Position numbers and translations under genes: made by a program. Under the pieces are notes generated by a model. That model did not search any database, was not told where the DNA came from, and saw only the letters and a program-made list of their open reading frames with translations. 64,000 nucleotides of DNA, taken from the NCBI GenBank assembly GCA_965371445.1, contig CBDUYN010000003.1, positions 71,541-135,540 of the forward strand. The letters are read 5' to 3'. Shown here in pieces: positions 26,444 to 35,104 of the stretch (the first letter of the stretch is position 1; each line of letters starts with the position of its first letter). Source of the stretch: DASWIG01 sp965371445. Lineage in GTDB: Bacteria; Acidobacteriota; Thermoanaerobaculia; Multivoradales; J023.

Positions 26444-26458
26444 GACCGAATCGGTCAA
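26444..26458 (-). promoter_or_regulatory. Operator-like element upstream of the HTH-TPR regulator
   Basis: The minus strand reads TTGACCGATTCGGTC, identical to 24807-24821, containing the palindrome GACCGA-N-TCGGTC. It is 39 bases before the regulator's ATG and in the same orientation relative to the gene as the copies before the peptide gene. Confidence 0.6.
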
Positions 26459-26736
26459 GGCAGAACCACCAGCGTGAGCGGCAGAATCGTCGATGTCTGT
26501 GGCGACTATACCAACGCCTGCCCGTAGCCTGCAAGCCTCTCGTCTCCCTGATCATGGGAACGAGGAAGCGCTCTCCGATCCGATCGAGCGTTCTCCGAGC
26601 ACGGGCATCAGGGAAACCCCCGCAGTAAACAGTAAACTCGGGAAACCCGCCCTCGGCAGTCGAACGGATCAGGGAGAGACATGACGTCGCACCTGCATTG
26701 CCGTAGGGACGGACACCTCAAGAGAGAGAGAAACCA

Positions 26737-27189
26737 ATGGCGACCACCCCATCAGCATTCCCCGTCTCCCCATCAGGGGAACCTTCGTCACCACTCCCGG
26801 AGGACTCCCCCCGTCCCTTGCCGGCGGGAGAGCCGATCTCCCTGACCCTGGGGGAACTGGCCGCCGCTGTGCGCTTCGTGGCTCGTGAGCGTCCCGGGGC
26901 GATCGAGACGGTGCTCTGGGCGCTCTGCCGGTCGCCTGAGATGGTCGAGGTCTGTCGCGAGAGTGAGCCGGCTGCCCACGAGTATGCGGACGTCGCCGGC
27001 CTCGACGGCATCGTCAATGCTCTGCTCACCGCGAGTGAAGAGGGCCGTGACCTCCTTGCCGCCGGGCTGCGGTCTTCGCCTTCCGGCGTCCGCCAGCGTC
27101 TTCAGGGAGTGGAGCCACGCCTTCAAGAAGTTCTAGGGCAGTTAGCCCAGACGCTTCAATCCTTGAAACAACCGACAACCGACACATAA
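26737..27189 (+). CDS. Unknown protein, first gene of five-gene accessory operon
   Basis: 150 residues. A Pro/Ser-rich N-terminal 35 residues precede a helical region (LTLGELAAAVRFVARERPGA; YADVAGLDGIVNALLTASEE; RLQEVLGQLAQTLQSL). No membrane segment or known motif. GAGAGAGA precedes the ATG. It is divergent from the HTH-TPR regulator across 331 bases and followed after 11 bases by the HTH gene. Confidence 0.7.
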   Translation: MATTPSAFPVSPSGEPSSPLPEDSPRPLPAGEPISLTLGELAAAVRFVARERPGAIETVLWALCRSPEMVEVCRESEPAAHEYADVAGLDGIVNALLTASEEGRDLLAAGLRSSPSGVRQRLQGVEPRLQEVLGQLAQTLQSLKQPTTDT

Positions 27190-27200
27190 GGAGTGAGTCC

Positions 27201-27626
27201 ATGACTCTGAGAAATGCCCCAGACCCTGTTCGGCAGGAATTTGAACGCATTCGAGCACACCTGCGCAAAGTGGTCAGAGACTCGCCGATTACGCAACGAG
27301 ATATCGTCCAGCGTGCCGACCTGACGCAGTCAATTCTCTCCGGTGTTCTTCGGGAGGGCGGAGCAGGCTGTCATCTTGACCGGCTTCTCGTCATCCTCGA
27401 TGTGATCGGCGTCTCACCGGAAAAATTCTTCGGTGGACTGTACAATTCTTCGAACGCTGAGCTAAAGCTACAAGTCCAGAGCCTCACGATACAGGTGCAG
27501 AGTCTGACCGCAGTCCTGGTGCGTTTGGGATTCGTAACGCGGAAACAGCTTAAAATCGCTGCCGACCAGTATGTTGAGGATTTTGAGTTTCCGGCAAATG
27601 ACGAGACAGGGGAGATGGAGTGGTGA
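27201..27626 (+). CDS. Small XRE-like HTH protein with coiled-coil tail
   Basis: 141 residues. Residues ~25-80 form an HTH (ITQRDIVQRADLTQSILSGV; HLDRLLVILDVIGVSPEKFF). It ends in FFGGLYN, similar to the FFYRLYG end of the HTH protein at 44925. A heptad-like segment (LKLQVQSLTIQVQSLTAVLV) suggests dimerisation. AAGGAGTGAG precedes the ATG. Its stop codon overlaps the start of the next gene. Likely DNA-binding; target unknown. Confidence 0.75.
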   Translation: MTLRNAPDPVRQEFERIRAHLRKVVRDSPITQRDIVQRADLTQSILSGVLREGGAGCHLDRLLVILDVIGVSPEKFFGGLYNSSNAELKLQVQSLTIQVQSLTAVLVRLGFVTRKQLKIAADQYVEDFEFPANDETGEMEW

Positions 27627-28114
27627 GGAAGAGGAAGACGTCGAAAAGGAGGACATCGAAGAAGCCGGCAGTGAAGAGACCGGCCTCTGAAACACCTGTC
27701 GATCCTTCCGGTGACGTATCAGGATATACCTCAATGGCTGACGCATTGGAGGCTCATCTTGGTGCGCCGCCCAGCGAGAATCCACTTTACAAAGCGGCCG
27801 TGCGCTGCTTGCGGGTGCTCATGGAGCACGCCGGCCTCACTCCTGAAGTGGTAGCAGAGAAGACAGACTGGTCGCCAACAGAAGTCGAGGTCATGATGGA
27901 TCAGCCGGTACTTCTATCTGACTACATGATGTTGTGGGATCTGTGTGTCGAGGAACACGAGGATCTCATGGACAAGTGTGCCGCTACGATCCGTATCCTC
28001 ATAGAGCGTAACGAAGTGGATCAGGAGATGATCGATTTCCTGGCAAGTATCGGCCATCTGTACTTGTTCTTCGGTGGAGAGTTCGTTCAGCCAGAACTTG
28101 AGGTGGATGCGTGA
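27620..28114 (+). CDS. Unknown protein with basic head and HTH-like segment
   Basis: 164 residues from GTG 27620 (GTG 27623 also possible), overlapping the upstream gene's TGA by a few bases. The first 25 residues are strongly basic (RKRKTSKRRTSKKPAVKR). A middle segment (LTPEVVAEKTDWSPTEVEVM) has HTH character, and the C-terminus is acidic. It may bind nucleic acid; no family recognised. Translational coupling to both neighbours is evident from overlaps. Confidence 0.7.
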   Translation: MVRKRKTSKRRTSKKPAVKRPASETPVDPSGDVSGYTSMADALEAHLGAPPSENPLYKAAVRCLRVLMEHAGLTPEVVAEKTDWSPTEVEVMMDQPVLLSDYMMLWDLCVEEHEDLMDKCAATIRILIERNEVDQEMIDFLASIGHLYLFFGGEFVQPELEVDA

Positions 28115-28512
28115 CCATGGAAGACGATGGTAAGCGAAACGAAGCCGACAGCTTCTCCATCCGCATTCCGGAACATGCGACGACAGTCGTCTGTCCGGTC
28201 TGCTCTGCTGAGCTCGTGGCTTCGGGACCGACCGGGTACTGGAACGAGACGCCGATCTGTGATGTGTGCATGTATAAGGTAGCGCGTCCTCTCGGTGCTA
28301 CCCTTTCGCTGATTGCCGTGGCACGGAATTTCGCACGGCAGGAGTACAAAGAAAAGCGAACTCTCCTGAAAGCAGCGGCTGAGGTATGCGTCTTCGCCGA
28401 GCTGTACGAGCAGTGGCTTGCTCCTTTGGGTCCGCCTCGGCTGGCATTGGCCATAACACCGCTTGGCATGCTCAAGAAGGCTGAAGAGTACTCCAAGCAG
28501 AACCTGAACTAA
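28111..28512 (+). CDS. Small zinc-ribbon-like protein
   Basis: 133 residues from GTG 28111 (or ATG 28117), overlapping the previous stop codon. The N-terminal half has paired cysteines, VVCPVC ... ICDVCMYK, a C-x2-C/C-x2-C arrangement expected to bind one zinc ion. The rest is helical (LLKAAAEVCVFAELYEQWLA). No family recognised. Confidence 0.7.
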   Translation: MTMEDDGKRNEADSFSIRIPEHATTVVCPVCSAELVASGPTGYWNETPICDVCMYKVARPLGATLSLIAVARNFARQEYKEKRTLLKAAAEVCVFAELYEQWLAPLGPPRLALAITPLGMLKKAEEYSKQNLN

Positions 28513-28542
28513 ACACCTTCTGATCAGGAGCAGAACGAACCC

Positions 28543-29394
28543 ATGGCGCAGCATGACGATACTTCCAAGACACCGCATGCTCACACAATGCTGGATGAAG
28601 CCCTTGGCGACAGTGACGACACAACGGGTCAGAGAGAGAGCAGGAAATCACTCAATGTTCTGTTGACCATCGTTTCACGATTCAAACACGACCATCCCCG
28701 TTTCGCGGGTACGCTGCTATATCTGGTAGCACACGGCGCTGCGATTATCGAAGACATCGCCCTGTCTCTGGAATACATGGGCTATGTGTCGAATGGCTTT
28801 GTGAATTTTCCGGAGGAAGTGCGGCAGGTTTTTGAAGAGAATATGGATCATCAGAGAACGTGCTCTGCCGGTTCATCTGGCATTCGAAGCCGTATATCTG
28901 CTGGAATCATGTGCTCAACTGTCTACATCTGGGACATCTCGTCTGACGAACAGGTACTCATGCTCAGGAAGTGTCTGGAGGAGGTGCAGATAGACAAGCT
29001 GCGGGCACTTCCTGCAAATCGAAAGGAAGAATGGCTTCTGGTTTCCGAAGCGCTCGCTGAAGATGCAGCAGCGTACGGTGGGGACGACGAGTGTGTTCGG
29101 GAAGCGTTTGCACAAGTGCAGGCAGCTTGCGCGGAGCGTTCAGCATCGCTGGAAAATGACGTGATTGAACTGATCACGCTCGCGCTCATGGCAATCGGAA
29201 AGATTGAAGGGAAGAATACGATCTCGGCCATCATTGAATTCGGTCTCCAGTTTCTTCCGTTTCTAAAGGGGGAGCCTGTCTTAAAGCAGTCAAAGTACTT
29301 TCCCAAGATGAATGAGGTGATGCGAAGACTTGTAGGTGAGCATGGCTTGGAGAGTGAGGAGGGGGAGGAAGATGACTCTGCGTTTGTGATGTGA
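28543..29394 (+). CDS. Unknown 283-residue protein, last gene of the accessory operon
   Basis: 283 residues, largely helical (LNVLLTIVSRFKHDHPRFAG; EEVRQVFEENMDHQRTC; VREAFAQVQAACAERSASLE; LALMAIGKIEGKNTISAIIE), with an acidic tail (EEGEEDDSAFVM). A moderately hydrophobic segment (FAGTLLYLVAHGAAIIEDIA) could pack internally or touch a membrane. No signal peptide or known motif. It starts 30 bases after the zinc-ribbon gene. It is the largest product of the operon and the best candidate for an effector, but nothing in the sequence proves it. Confidence 0.7.
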   Translation: MAQHDDTSKTPHAHTMLDEALGDSDDTTGQRESRKSLNVLLTIVSRFKHDHPRFAGTLLYLVAHGAAIIEDIALSLEYMGYVSNGFVNFPEEVRQVFEENMDHQRTCSAGSSGIRSRISAGIMCSTVYIWDISSDEQVLMLRKCLEEVQIDKLRALPANRKEEWLLVSEALAEDAAAYGGDDECVREAFAQVQAACAERSASLENDVIELITLALMAIGKIEGKNTISAIIEFGLQFLPFLKGEPVLKQSKYFPKMNEVMRRLVGEHGLESEEGEEDDSAFVM

Positions 29395-29423
29395 GATGTG
29401 ACTGATTAAAGACCGCTCTCCAT

Positions 29424-29625
29424 TCAGAGGTCCCCTTGCTCTCTGCAAAGAACCTCCATCGCTTCGGTAATCCGCTTGAGGTCGCCGCTCAAGATGCGGA
29501 GCGAAGTCATTCGCTCTTGAAGCTCTCGGTACATTTGCTGGGCTATCTCATGGCGCGGTCAGCCTCCTTCGAGATGACCGAAGCGGTTTCTGCGTAGCCT
29601 TCGATTTCTGCGAGTTCCTCGCAGC
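29424..29625 (-). pseudogene. Frameshifted remnant of a small helical protein
   Basis: ELAEIEGYAETASVISKEAD is in one frame. IAQQMYRELQERMTSLRIL and then GDLKRITEAMEVLCREQGDL-stop are in another, with the change near 29550. The helical heptad pattern across the break suggests one former coding region. Family unknown. Confidence 0.35.
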
Positions 29626-29639
29626 AGAAGAGAATTCCC

Positions 29640-29905
29640 GAGAGAGGGCCTCAACGTGCTGACTCTACCAGAGCCCACCTCCCTGACCGGGGATTCCGGG
29701 TACAGATACTGAATCCATCCGATCTCGATCGCAGCCTGCGGTTCAATCCGCTGGCCTACTGGCGCACTCCACAGGAGCTGCGGCAGCTCGCCACGATCCT
29801 CGGACATCACGGCTCAGGCAACCGCTCCGATCGGTTCTGGACCATCTCAGCCGTCAATGTGCTTTCTCTCCTGCTCTCCGCACTCGTTCATGTCGAGCGT
29901 GGCGC
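29640..29905 (+). pseudogene. VirD4/TraG-type conjugative coupling protein fragment
   Basis: VQILNPSDLDRSLRFNPLAY, RTPQELRQLATILGHHGSG and DRFWTISAVNVLSLLLSALV match the region between Walker motifs of type IV secretion coupling ATPases (TraG/VirD4). The preceding block (LTLPEPTSLTGDSGYR) is in a different frame. It is evidence that a conjugative element once occupied this site. Confidence 0.6.
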
Positions 29906-30300
29906 AGCATCTGCCGGCTCCAGGGCGAGAGGAGATGCGGGTTGAAGTAGGTGTCGATCTCCTCCTCGTCCAAAGCCTCCTTGACCTGGGCGTCGAGGGT
30001 GAGTGGAGGAGGAACCGGTAGGCGGCCTCGTAGTACTCACCGTCGTCGCTGTTTAGATGTCCGCCGTCGACGAGCTTGGTGATCCGCTTGAGCGTCGCGG
30101 TCTCCCGGATGCCGTGGACAAGAGCCAGGATCCGTACGCCCTCGACGAAGATCAGGCCGTCAATTCGGTGTCGCAAACGACGAAGCCCACCTCTTCCAAG
30201 GGGCAGGCGAAGTCGATCCGCTTCCTCACACCGGCATGCTCCGGAAGCGTGCCGGGAAGGGCAGGCCGCTCGTTTCGCCTCACGAGGCTCGACCAGAGTC
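29860..30300 (-). pseudogene. DUF294/CBS-type putative nucleotidyltransferase remnant
   Basis: The minus strand encodes LIFVEGVRILALVHGIRETA, LKRITKLVDGGHLNSDDGEY and YEAAYRFLLH, the helical C-terminal domain of DUF294 (PF10335-like) proteins. After that the frame shifts to VKEALDEEEIDTYFNPHLLS. The upstream part is also out of frame. Nucleotidyltransferase and CBS domains are gone. Confidence 0.55.
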
Positions 30301-30370
30301 ATACTGTCGCCGCCAAGACGTGACAGGATGCGCTGGTCCGAAAAGACCTTCGACTCAAGGAGATACTACA

Positions 30371-31354
30371 ATGACAAAACGTAGTCTCGTTTTCTTGCTC
30401 CTGTTGGCGCTCGTCGCCTTGACCCCCGCGGTCGCGGCCGCGCAAAAAAGCCGCTTGGCCTTCTCCGGCGGCCCAGAGGGGGGGACCTTCCAGTACTTCT
30501 CGAACGGCATCTCGATTCGGCTCTCGAAGGCGATCCCCAACCTCGAGGTCTCGAACACCGCCTCGGCGGGCTCATTAGAGAACCTGCGCCGGGTCAACTC
30601 CGGCGAAGCCGATTTCGGCATCGTCTACTCCGGCGACACCTACCTGGGCCGCAACGGCGGGCTGACCAAGGACACCAACAAATACGAGAACGTGCATGCC
30701 ATCGCCTTCCTCTACGGCGCTCCCGCCCATCTCGTGACCCTGGCCAACAGCGGCATCAACAGCGTCTCGGACCTCGTGGGCAAGCGCGTCGCGGTCGGCG
30801 GCCCCGGCTCGGGCGCGGCGGGCGCCGCCCAGCGCTACTTCACGGCGCTCGGCCTGTGGGAAAAAATGGACGTCGAGTTCCTCGGCTACTCCAAGGCCGC
30901 CGCCGCTTTGGGCGACAAGCTGATCGACGCTTTCTGGGTGTTCGCCGGTTTCCCCAACGCCTCGGTGATCCAGGCCGCCGCCTCGAACCCGGTCAAGATG
31001 CTGAGCGTCGCCGAGGCCGGCGAGAAGGGGGGCTTTTTCGAGCAGTACCCGTTCTACAACCTGCTGACGATCCCGAAGGGCACCTACAGCGGTGTGGACT
31101 ACGACGTCCACTCGTTCCAGGACTCTGCTCTCTGGGTGGCGGGCAAGCACGTCGACGCGAAAGTCGTCGAAGCCGCGCTCGGTGAGATCTTCTCCGAGGC
31201 CGGCCTGGCCTACATGCTCAAGGTCAAGAGCACCGCCAAGGCGATGTCCGTCGAGGGTGCCCTAAACGGCATCGTCACGCCGATCCACCAGGGAGCCGAG
31301 AGCTTCTGGAAGGCGAAGGGCCTCGAGGTCAAGGCCGAGCACTCGGTCCGCTAG
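30371..31354 (+). CDS. TAXI-family TRAP transporter solute-binding protein
   Basis: 327 residues with a clear signal peptide (LVFLLLLALVALTPAVAAAQ). The TAXI family pattern is intact: LAFSGGPEGGTFQYFSNGIS, LEVSNTASAGSLENLRRVNS, DFGIVYSGDTYLG and GKRVAVGGPGSGAAGAAQRY. The protein binds its substrate in the periplasm and hands it to the permease encoded next. Typical substrates are small organic anions, but the specificity is not readable. ATG 30371 follows AAGGAGA; upstream in-frame starts would lie in the DUF294 remnant. It leads a three- to four-gene operon. Confidence 0.93.
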   Translation: MTKRSLVFLLLLALVALTPAVAAAQKSRLAFSGGPEGGTFQYFSNGISIRLSKAIPNLEVSNTASAGSLENLRRVNSGEADFGIVYSGDTYLGRNGGLTKDTNKYENVHAIAFLYGAPAHLVTLANSGINSVSDLVGKRVAVGGPGSGAAGAAQRYFTALGLWEKMDVEFLGYSKAAAALGDKLIDAFWVFAGFPNASVIQAAASNPVKMLSVAEAGEKGGFFEQYPFYNLLTIPKGTYSGVDYDVHSFQDSALWVAGKHVDAKVVEAALGEIFSEAGLAYMLKVKSTAKAMSVEGALNGIVTPIHQGAESFWKAKGLEVKAEHSVR

Positions 31355-31362
31355 GGGACGGC

Positions 31363-33915
31363 ATGACGGAGAAGACACGCGCGGGAGAAGAAGCCCTGAC
31401 GAAAGACGCCGCGGCGCAAGAGAGCGGCGTCGTCCTCGAAACGTCCGAGGAGGCCGGCGTCGGCGACGACAAGGTCAAGGAGCTGCTGGAAAAAGACGCC
31501 AAGACGGCGCGCGCGGTCACCGGCCCCTGGCAGTGGCTGGTCGCCGGTCTCGGCGCTTTCATGGTGGTGTTCTACTTCTACACCGCGGGCGTCTCCTCCG
31601 TCTCGACGCAGTATCATCGCGGCGTCTACGTCTTCATCACCTACGTCCTCGTCTTCCTGCTCTATCCGGCACCTCGGGAGACGATGCGCGCCTTGCTCTC
31701 TGTCTTCGGCGGCTTCGTCGTGGCGAGCGCGGTTGCGGCGTTCGCCTTTTTCGACGACGTCGCGTCGTTCCACGACCGCCTGACGTCGATCGGCGTCGCC
31801 TGGAGCGACAGCGGCCTCGGCGCCGCCCTCGGCCAGGCCGCCGGCCTCTGGCCCCTTTTCCTCGCCGCCCTGGCGCTCGGGGCCGGGCTTTTCGTCGCCG
31901 ACCGCAAGATGGCGTCCAGGTGGCCGGTGAACCCCACCTCCATCGACGTCCTGATGGCCGTCATCTCGGCTTCGGTGGTCTATTACTGGATCCACGAGTT
32001 CGAAGACCTGAACTACCGCGCCGGCGCCGAGACCGAGCTCGACGCCCTGGTGTCGATCGTCGGCATCGTCCTTTCGCTGGAGGTCTGCCGGCGCGTGCTG
32101 GGCTGGGCGATGACGTCGGTCGGTTTGGTGATGCTCGCCTACGCCTACTTCGGCGCCTATCTGCCCGACATCGTCGCCCACCGCGGCTTCGGCGTCGAGC
32201 GGCTGGCGACGGCGCTTTTCATCACCACCAACGGTGTCTTCGGCGTCATGGCGAACGTGCTGGCGACCTACGTCATCCTCTTCATCTTCTTCGGCGCTTT
32301 TCTGCACAAGTCGGGTGCCGGGAAGTTCTTCATCGACCTGCCGATGGCGATCGCCGGCAAGTCGACCGGCGGTCCGGCCAAGGTGGCGGTGATGGCGTCG
32401 GCGCTTTTCGGCTCGGTCTCGGGGAGCGCCATCGCCAACACGGTGTCGACGGGCGCTTTCACCATTCCGCTGATGAAGCGAGCCGGCTTCCGGCCCCACG
32501 TCGCGGGAGCGATCGAGCCCTCGGCGTCGATCGGCGGCATGTTCATGCCGCCGATCATGGGCGCCGGCGGCTTCCTGATGGCGGAGCTCACGGAAACGCC
32601 CTACGTCCACATCATGCTGATCGCCATCTTCCCGGCGCTGCTCTACTTCTTCTCGGTTTTCTGCATGATCCACTTCGAGGCCAAGAAGCATAAGATCGAG
32701 GGCGTCGTCGGCGAGGACCTCCCCCACTGGACGGTCGTGCTGCGCCGCGAATGGTATTTCTCGATGCCGCTTGTCATCATCACCGTCCTGATGATCCTGG
32801 GCCGCTCGCCCGGCTTTTCGGCGTTCTGGGCCACGCTCTCCTGCATCGCGATCAGCTGGTTCCGCAAGGAGACGCGGATGGGCCCGAAAGAGATCTGGGA
32901 GGCGATCCAGACCGGCGCCCGCAACACGCTCATCATCGGCGCCACCCTGGGCGTGATCGGCGTCATCGTCGGCACGATCTCCCTGACCGGCATCGGGCTC
33001 AAGTTCTCCGACATCATCATCTCACTCGCCGGCGGGCACCTGCTGCCGGCGATCCTCCTCGTCGGGCTGGCGTCGCTTGTCCTCGGCATGGGCGTACCGG
33101 TGACGGCGGCTTACCTCATCACCGCGGTGCTGGCCGTGCCGCCGCTCGCCGAGATGGGTGTCGTCTTAATCGCCGCCCACATGATCGTCTACTGGTTCAG
33201 CCAGGACTCGAACATCACGCCGCCGGTCTGCGTCGCCGCCTACGCCGGCGCCGCGATCGCCGGCGCCGACCCGTGGAAGACCGGCTGGACGGCGTTCAAG
33301 TTCGCCAAGCTCCTCTACGTCATGCCGGTCCTTTTTGCCTTCACCCCGGCGATCCTTTTTGAGGGCAAGCCCTTGGTGGCCCCGCCGATGCAAGACGAGT
33401 TGATGGGCGGCATGGTCATGGAGATCAAGGTCGCCGTCGGCGACGCGGTCGAGGAGGGCGACGTCGTCGCCACGGTCCTCGACGGCGAGGAGATCCGCGA
33501 GATCGGCGCCGACCGCGACGGCGTGATCAAGGAGATCCTGATCTCCGGAGGAGGATTCCTCGAGGGGGGCGCCTTGATCGCCGAGACCGCGGCCAGGCCC
33601 TCCAAGATCTTCTCGTCAATGTTCTCCGCGTTTCTCGGCACCATCGCCTTCTCCGCCCTGACCATGGGTTTCTTACTGCGTAGGACCAACATCCTGGAGT
33701 GGCCGGTGCTGGCGGTGGCGACCGTGCTCCTCTACTGGCCGACCTTCACGACCGACGCCGCTGGCCTCGTCCTCGTCACCGCCGTCTTCTTGAGCCAGAA
33801 GTGGAGAGCGGCCGATCCGCCAACCGGCGCACGCCCATTGCAGTCGCCGATCGCGGCCATCTGCCTCTCGAATGTCAACAACGTCCGCAAACCAACCACG
33901 CATGGAGGACAAGTC
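31363..33915 (+). CDS. Fused 4TM/12TM TRAP transporter permease with embedded lipoyl-like domain
   Basis: About 851 residues before the porin begins. DctQ-like small and DctM-like large subunits are fused: GASCA-type helices (VAVMASALFGSVSGSAIANT; SASIGGMFMPPIMGAGGFLM; VGLASLVLGMGVPVTAAYL; WFSQDSNITPPVCVAAYAGA) mark the large subunit. It imports the TAXI-bound solute, probably Na+-driven. Residues ~680-745 form an insert resembling a biotinyl/lipoyl barrel-sandwich (MEIKVAVGDAVEEGDVVATV; GADRDGVIKEILISGGGFLE) without the attachment lysine, followed by two last helices. No stop codon separates this frame from the porin. A shared lost stop or a true fusion are both possible. Confidence 0.88.
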
Positions 33916-35067
33916 ATGAAGCGTAACCCAGTGGTATGGACTCTCGTCACCCTGCTGCTGCTCGTTCTAGGCGCCACCGCCGCCCAGGCTGGCGCCAAGC
34001 TCAAGATCAACGCTAACGCGGAAATCGACCTCGGCTTCCGGCTCCAGGTCCTCGGGATCTTCACCGAGCGCGACATCGACGGCGACGGTGAGCACGAGGC
34101 CTTCGACGACTTCCGGTTGCGGCGCGCCCGCTTCCGTTTGAAGGGCACGGTCAACAAGCACATCAGCATGTTTCTCCAGACCGACGTTTCGGGCAACGAC
34201 ATCCGGATGGTCGACGCCTACATCCACCTCAAGAAAAATGCTCGATTCCAGGTCTTCCTGGGACAGCACCACGTGGGGGCGAACCGCCAGAACGTCACCT
34301 CCTCCGGGACGCTCCTGGCGCTGGACCGTCCGGGCCTGATCTACAAGTCGCTCACCTGGGGCACCCGGGCGCTCACGACTTTCGACACCTCGACCTACTC
34401 TGACAGCGACGCCGGATTCCGCGGCCCGGCCCAGGTCCGCGACACCGGCGTCACCTTCTGGGGCACCGGTGACATGGGTGGCAACGCCCACTACAAGTAC
34501 TACCTCGGCACCTACGACGGCATCTCGGCCTCCGGCCATGACTCCGAGCGCTACACCGGCCGCCTGCAGCTCAACTTCGGCGACGCCGAGCCGAGCTACT
34601 ACTCGGTCGCCAACTACCTCGGCAAGAAGAACACCATCGGCGTCGGCTTCTCCTACGACACGCAATCGGACGTCGCCTCGTCGAAGACCCCGCTGACCGA
34701 CTACAACTTCTACTCGGTCGATCTCTTTGCCTCGCAGGGAGCGGCCACGTTTGAGGGCGCCTTCATGAACCTCGACCTCGACGGCGCCAACCCGGCCGCC
34801 GAAGGCGACGGCTTCTACGCGCAGCTCGGCTACCTGATGTCGAACAACAAGATGCAGCCGTGGTTCCTCTACGAGGACTGGAGCGCTGAGGAGGCGAGCG
34901 GCAAGGGGAGCTACGACCTCTGGCGGGTGGGCCTGAGCTACTTCATGGCCGGCCACAACGCCAACTTCAAGATCGGCTACGAGAGCATGAGCGCCGACGC
35001 GCTGATCGGCTCCTCCAACGAGGACCAGATCGACAGCTTCGTAATCGGCTTCTACACCACTTACTAG
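33916..35067 (+). CDS. Phosphate-selective (OprO/P-type) outer-membrane porin
   Basis: 383 residues with its own ribosome site (GGAGGACAAG) and signal peptide (WTLVTLLLLVLGATAAQA) at ATG 33916. This is strong evidence for independent initiation although the permease frame runs into it without a stop. The mature part starts with the OprO/P pattern (FRLQVLGIFTERDID; DDFRLRRARFRLKGTVNKH; MVDAYIHLKKNARFQVFLGQ). It has alternating beta-strand sequence and ends with an aromatic residue (VIGFYTTY), as outer-membrane barrels do. It presumably lets the TRAP substrate through the outer membrane. Confidence 0.88.
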   Translation: MKRNPVVWTLVTLLLLVLGATAAQAGAKLKINANAEIDLGFRLQVLGIFTERDIDGDGEHEAFDDFRLRRARFRLKGTVNKHISMFLQTDVSGNDIRMVDAYIHLKKNARFQVFLGQHHVGANRQNVTSSGTLLALDRPGLIYKSLTWGTRALTTFDTSTYSDSDAGFRGPAQVRDTGVTFWGTGDMGGNAHYKYYLGTYDGISASGHDSERYTGRLQLNFGDAEPSYYSVANYLGKKNTIGVGFSYDTQSDVASSKTPLTDYNFYSVDLFASQGAATFEGAFMNLDLDGANPAAEGDGFYAQLGYLMSNNKMQPWFLYEDWSAEEASGKGSYDLWRVGLSYFMAGHNANFKIGYESMSADALIGSSNEDQIDSFVIGFYTTY

Positions 35068-35104
35068 ACGCCTGGTCGTCCAACGCCAAAGGGGGAAGGC
35101 CGCA

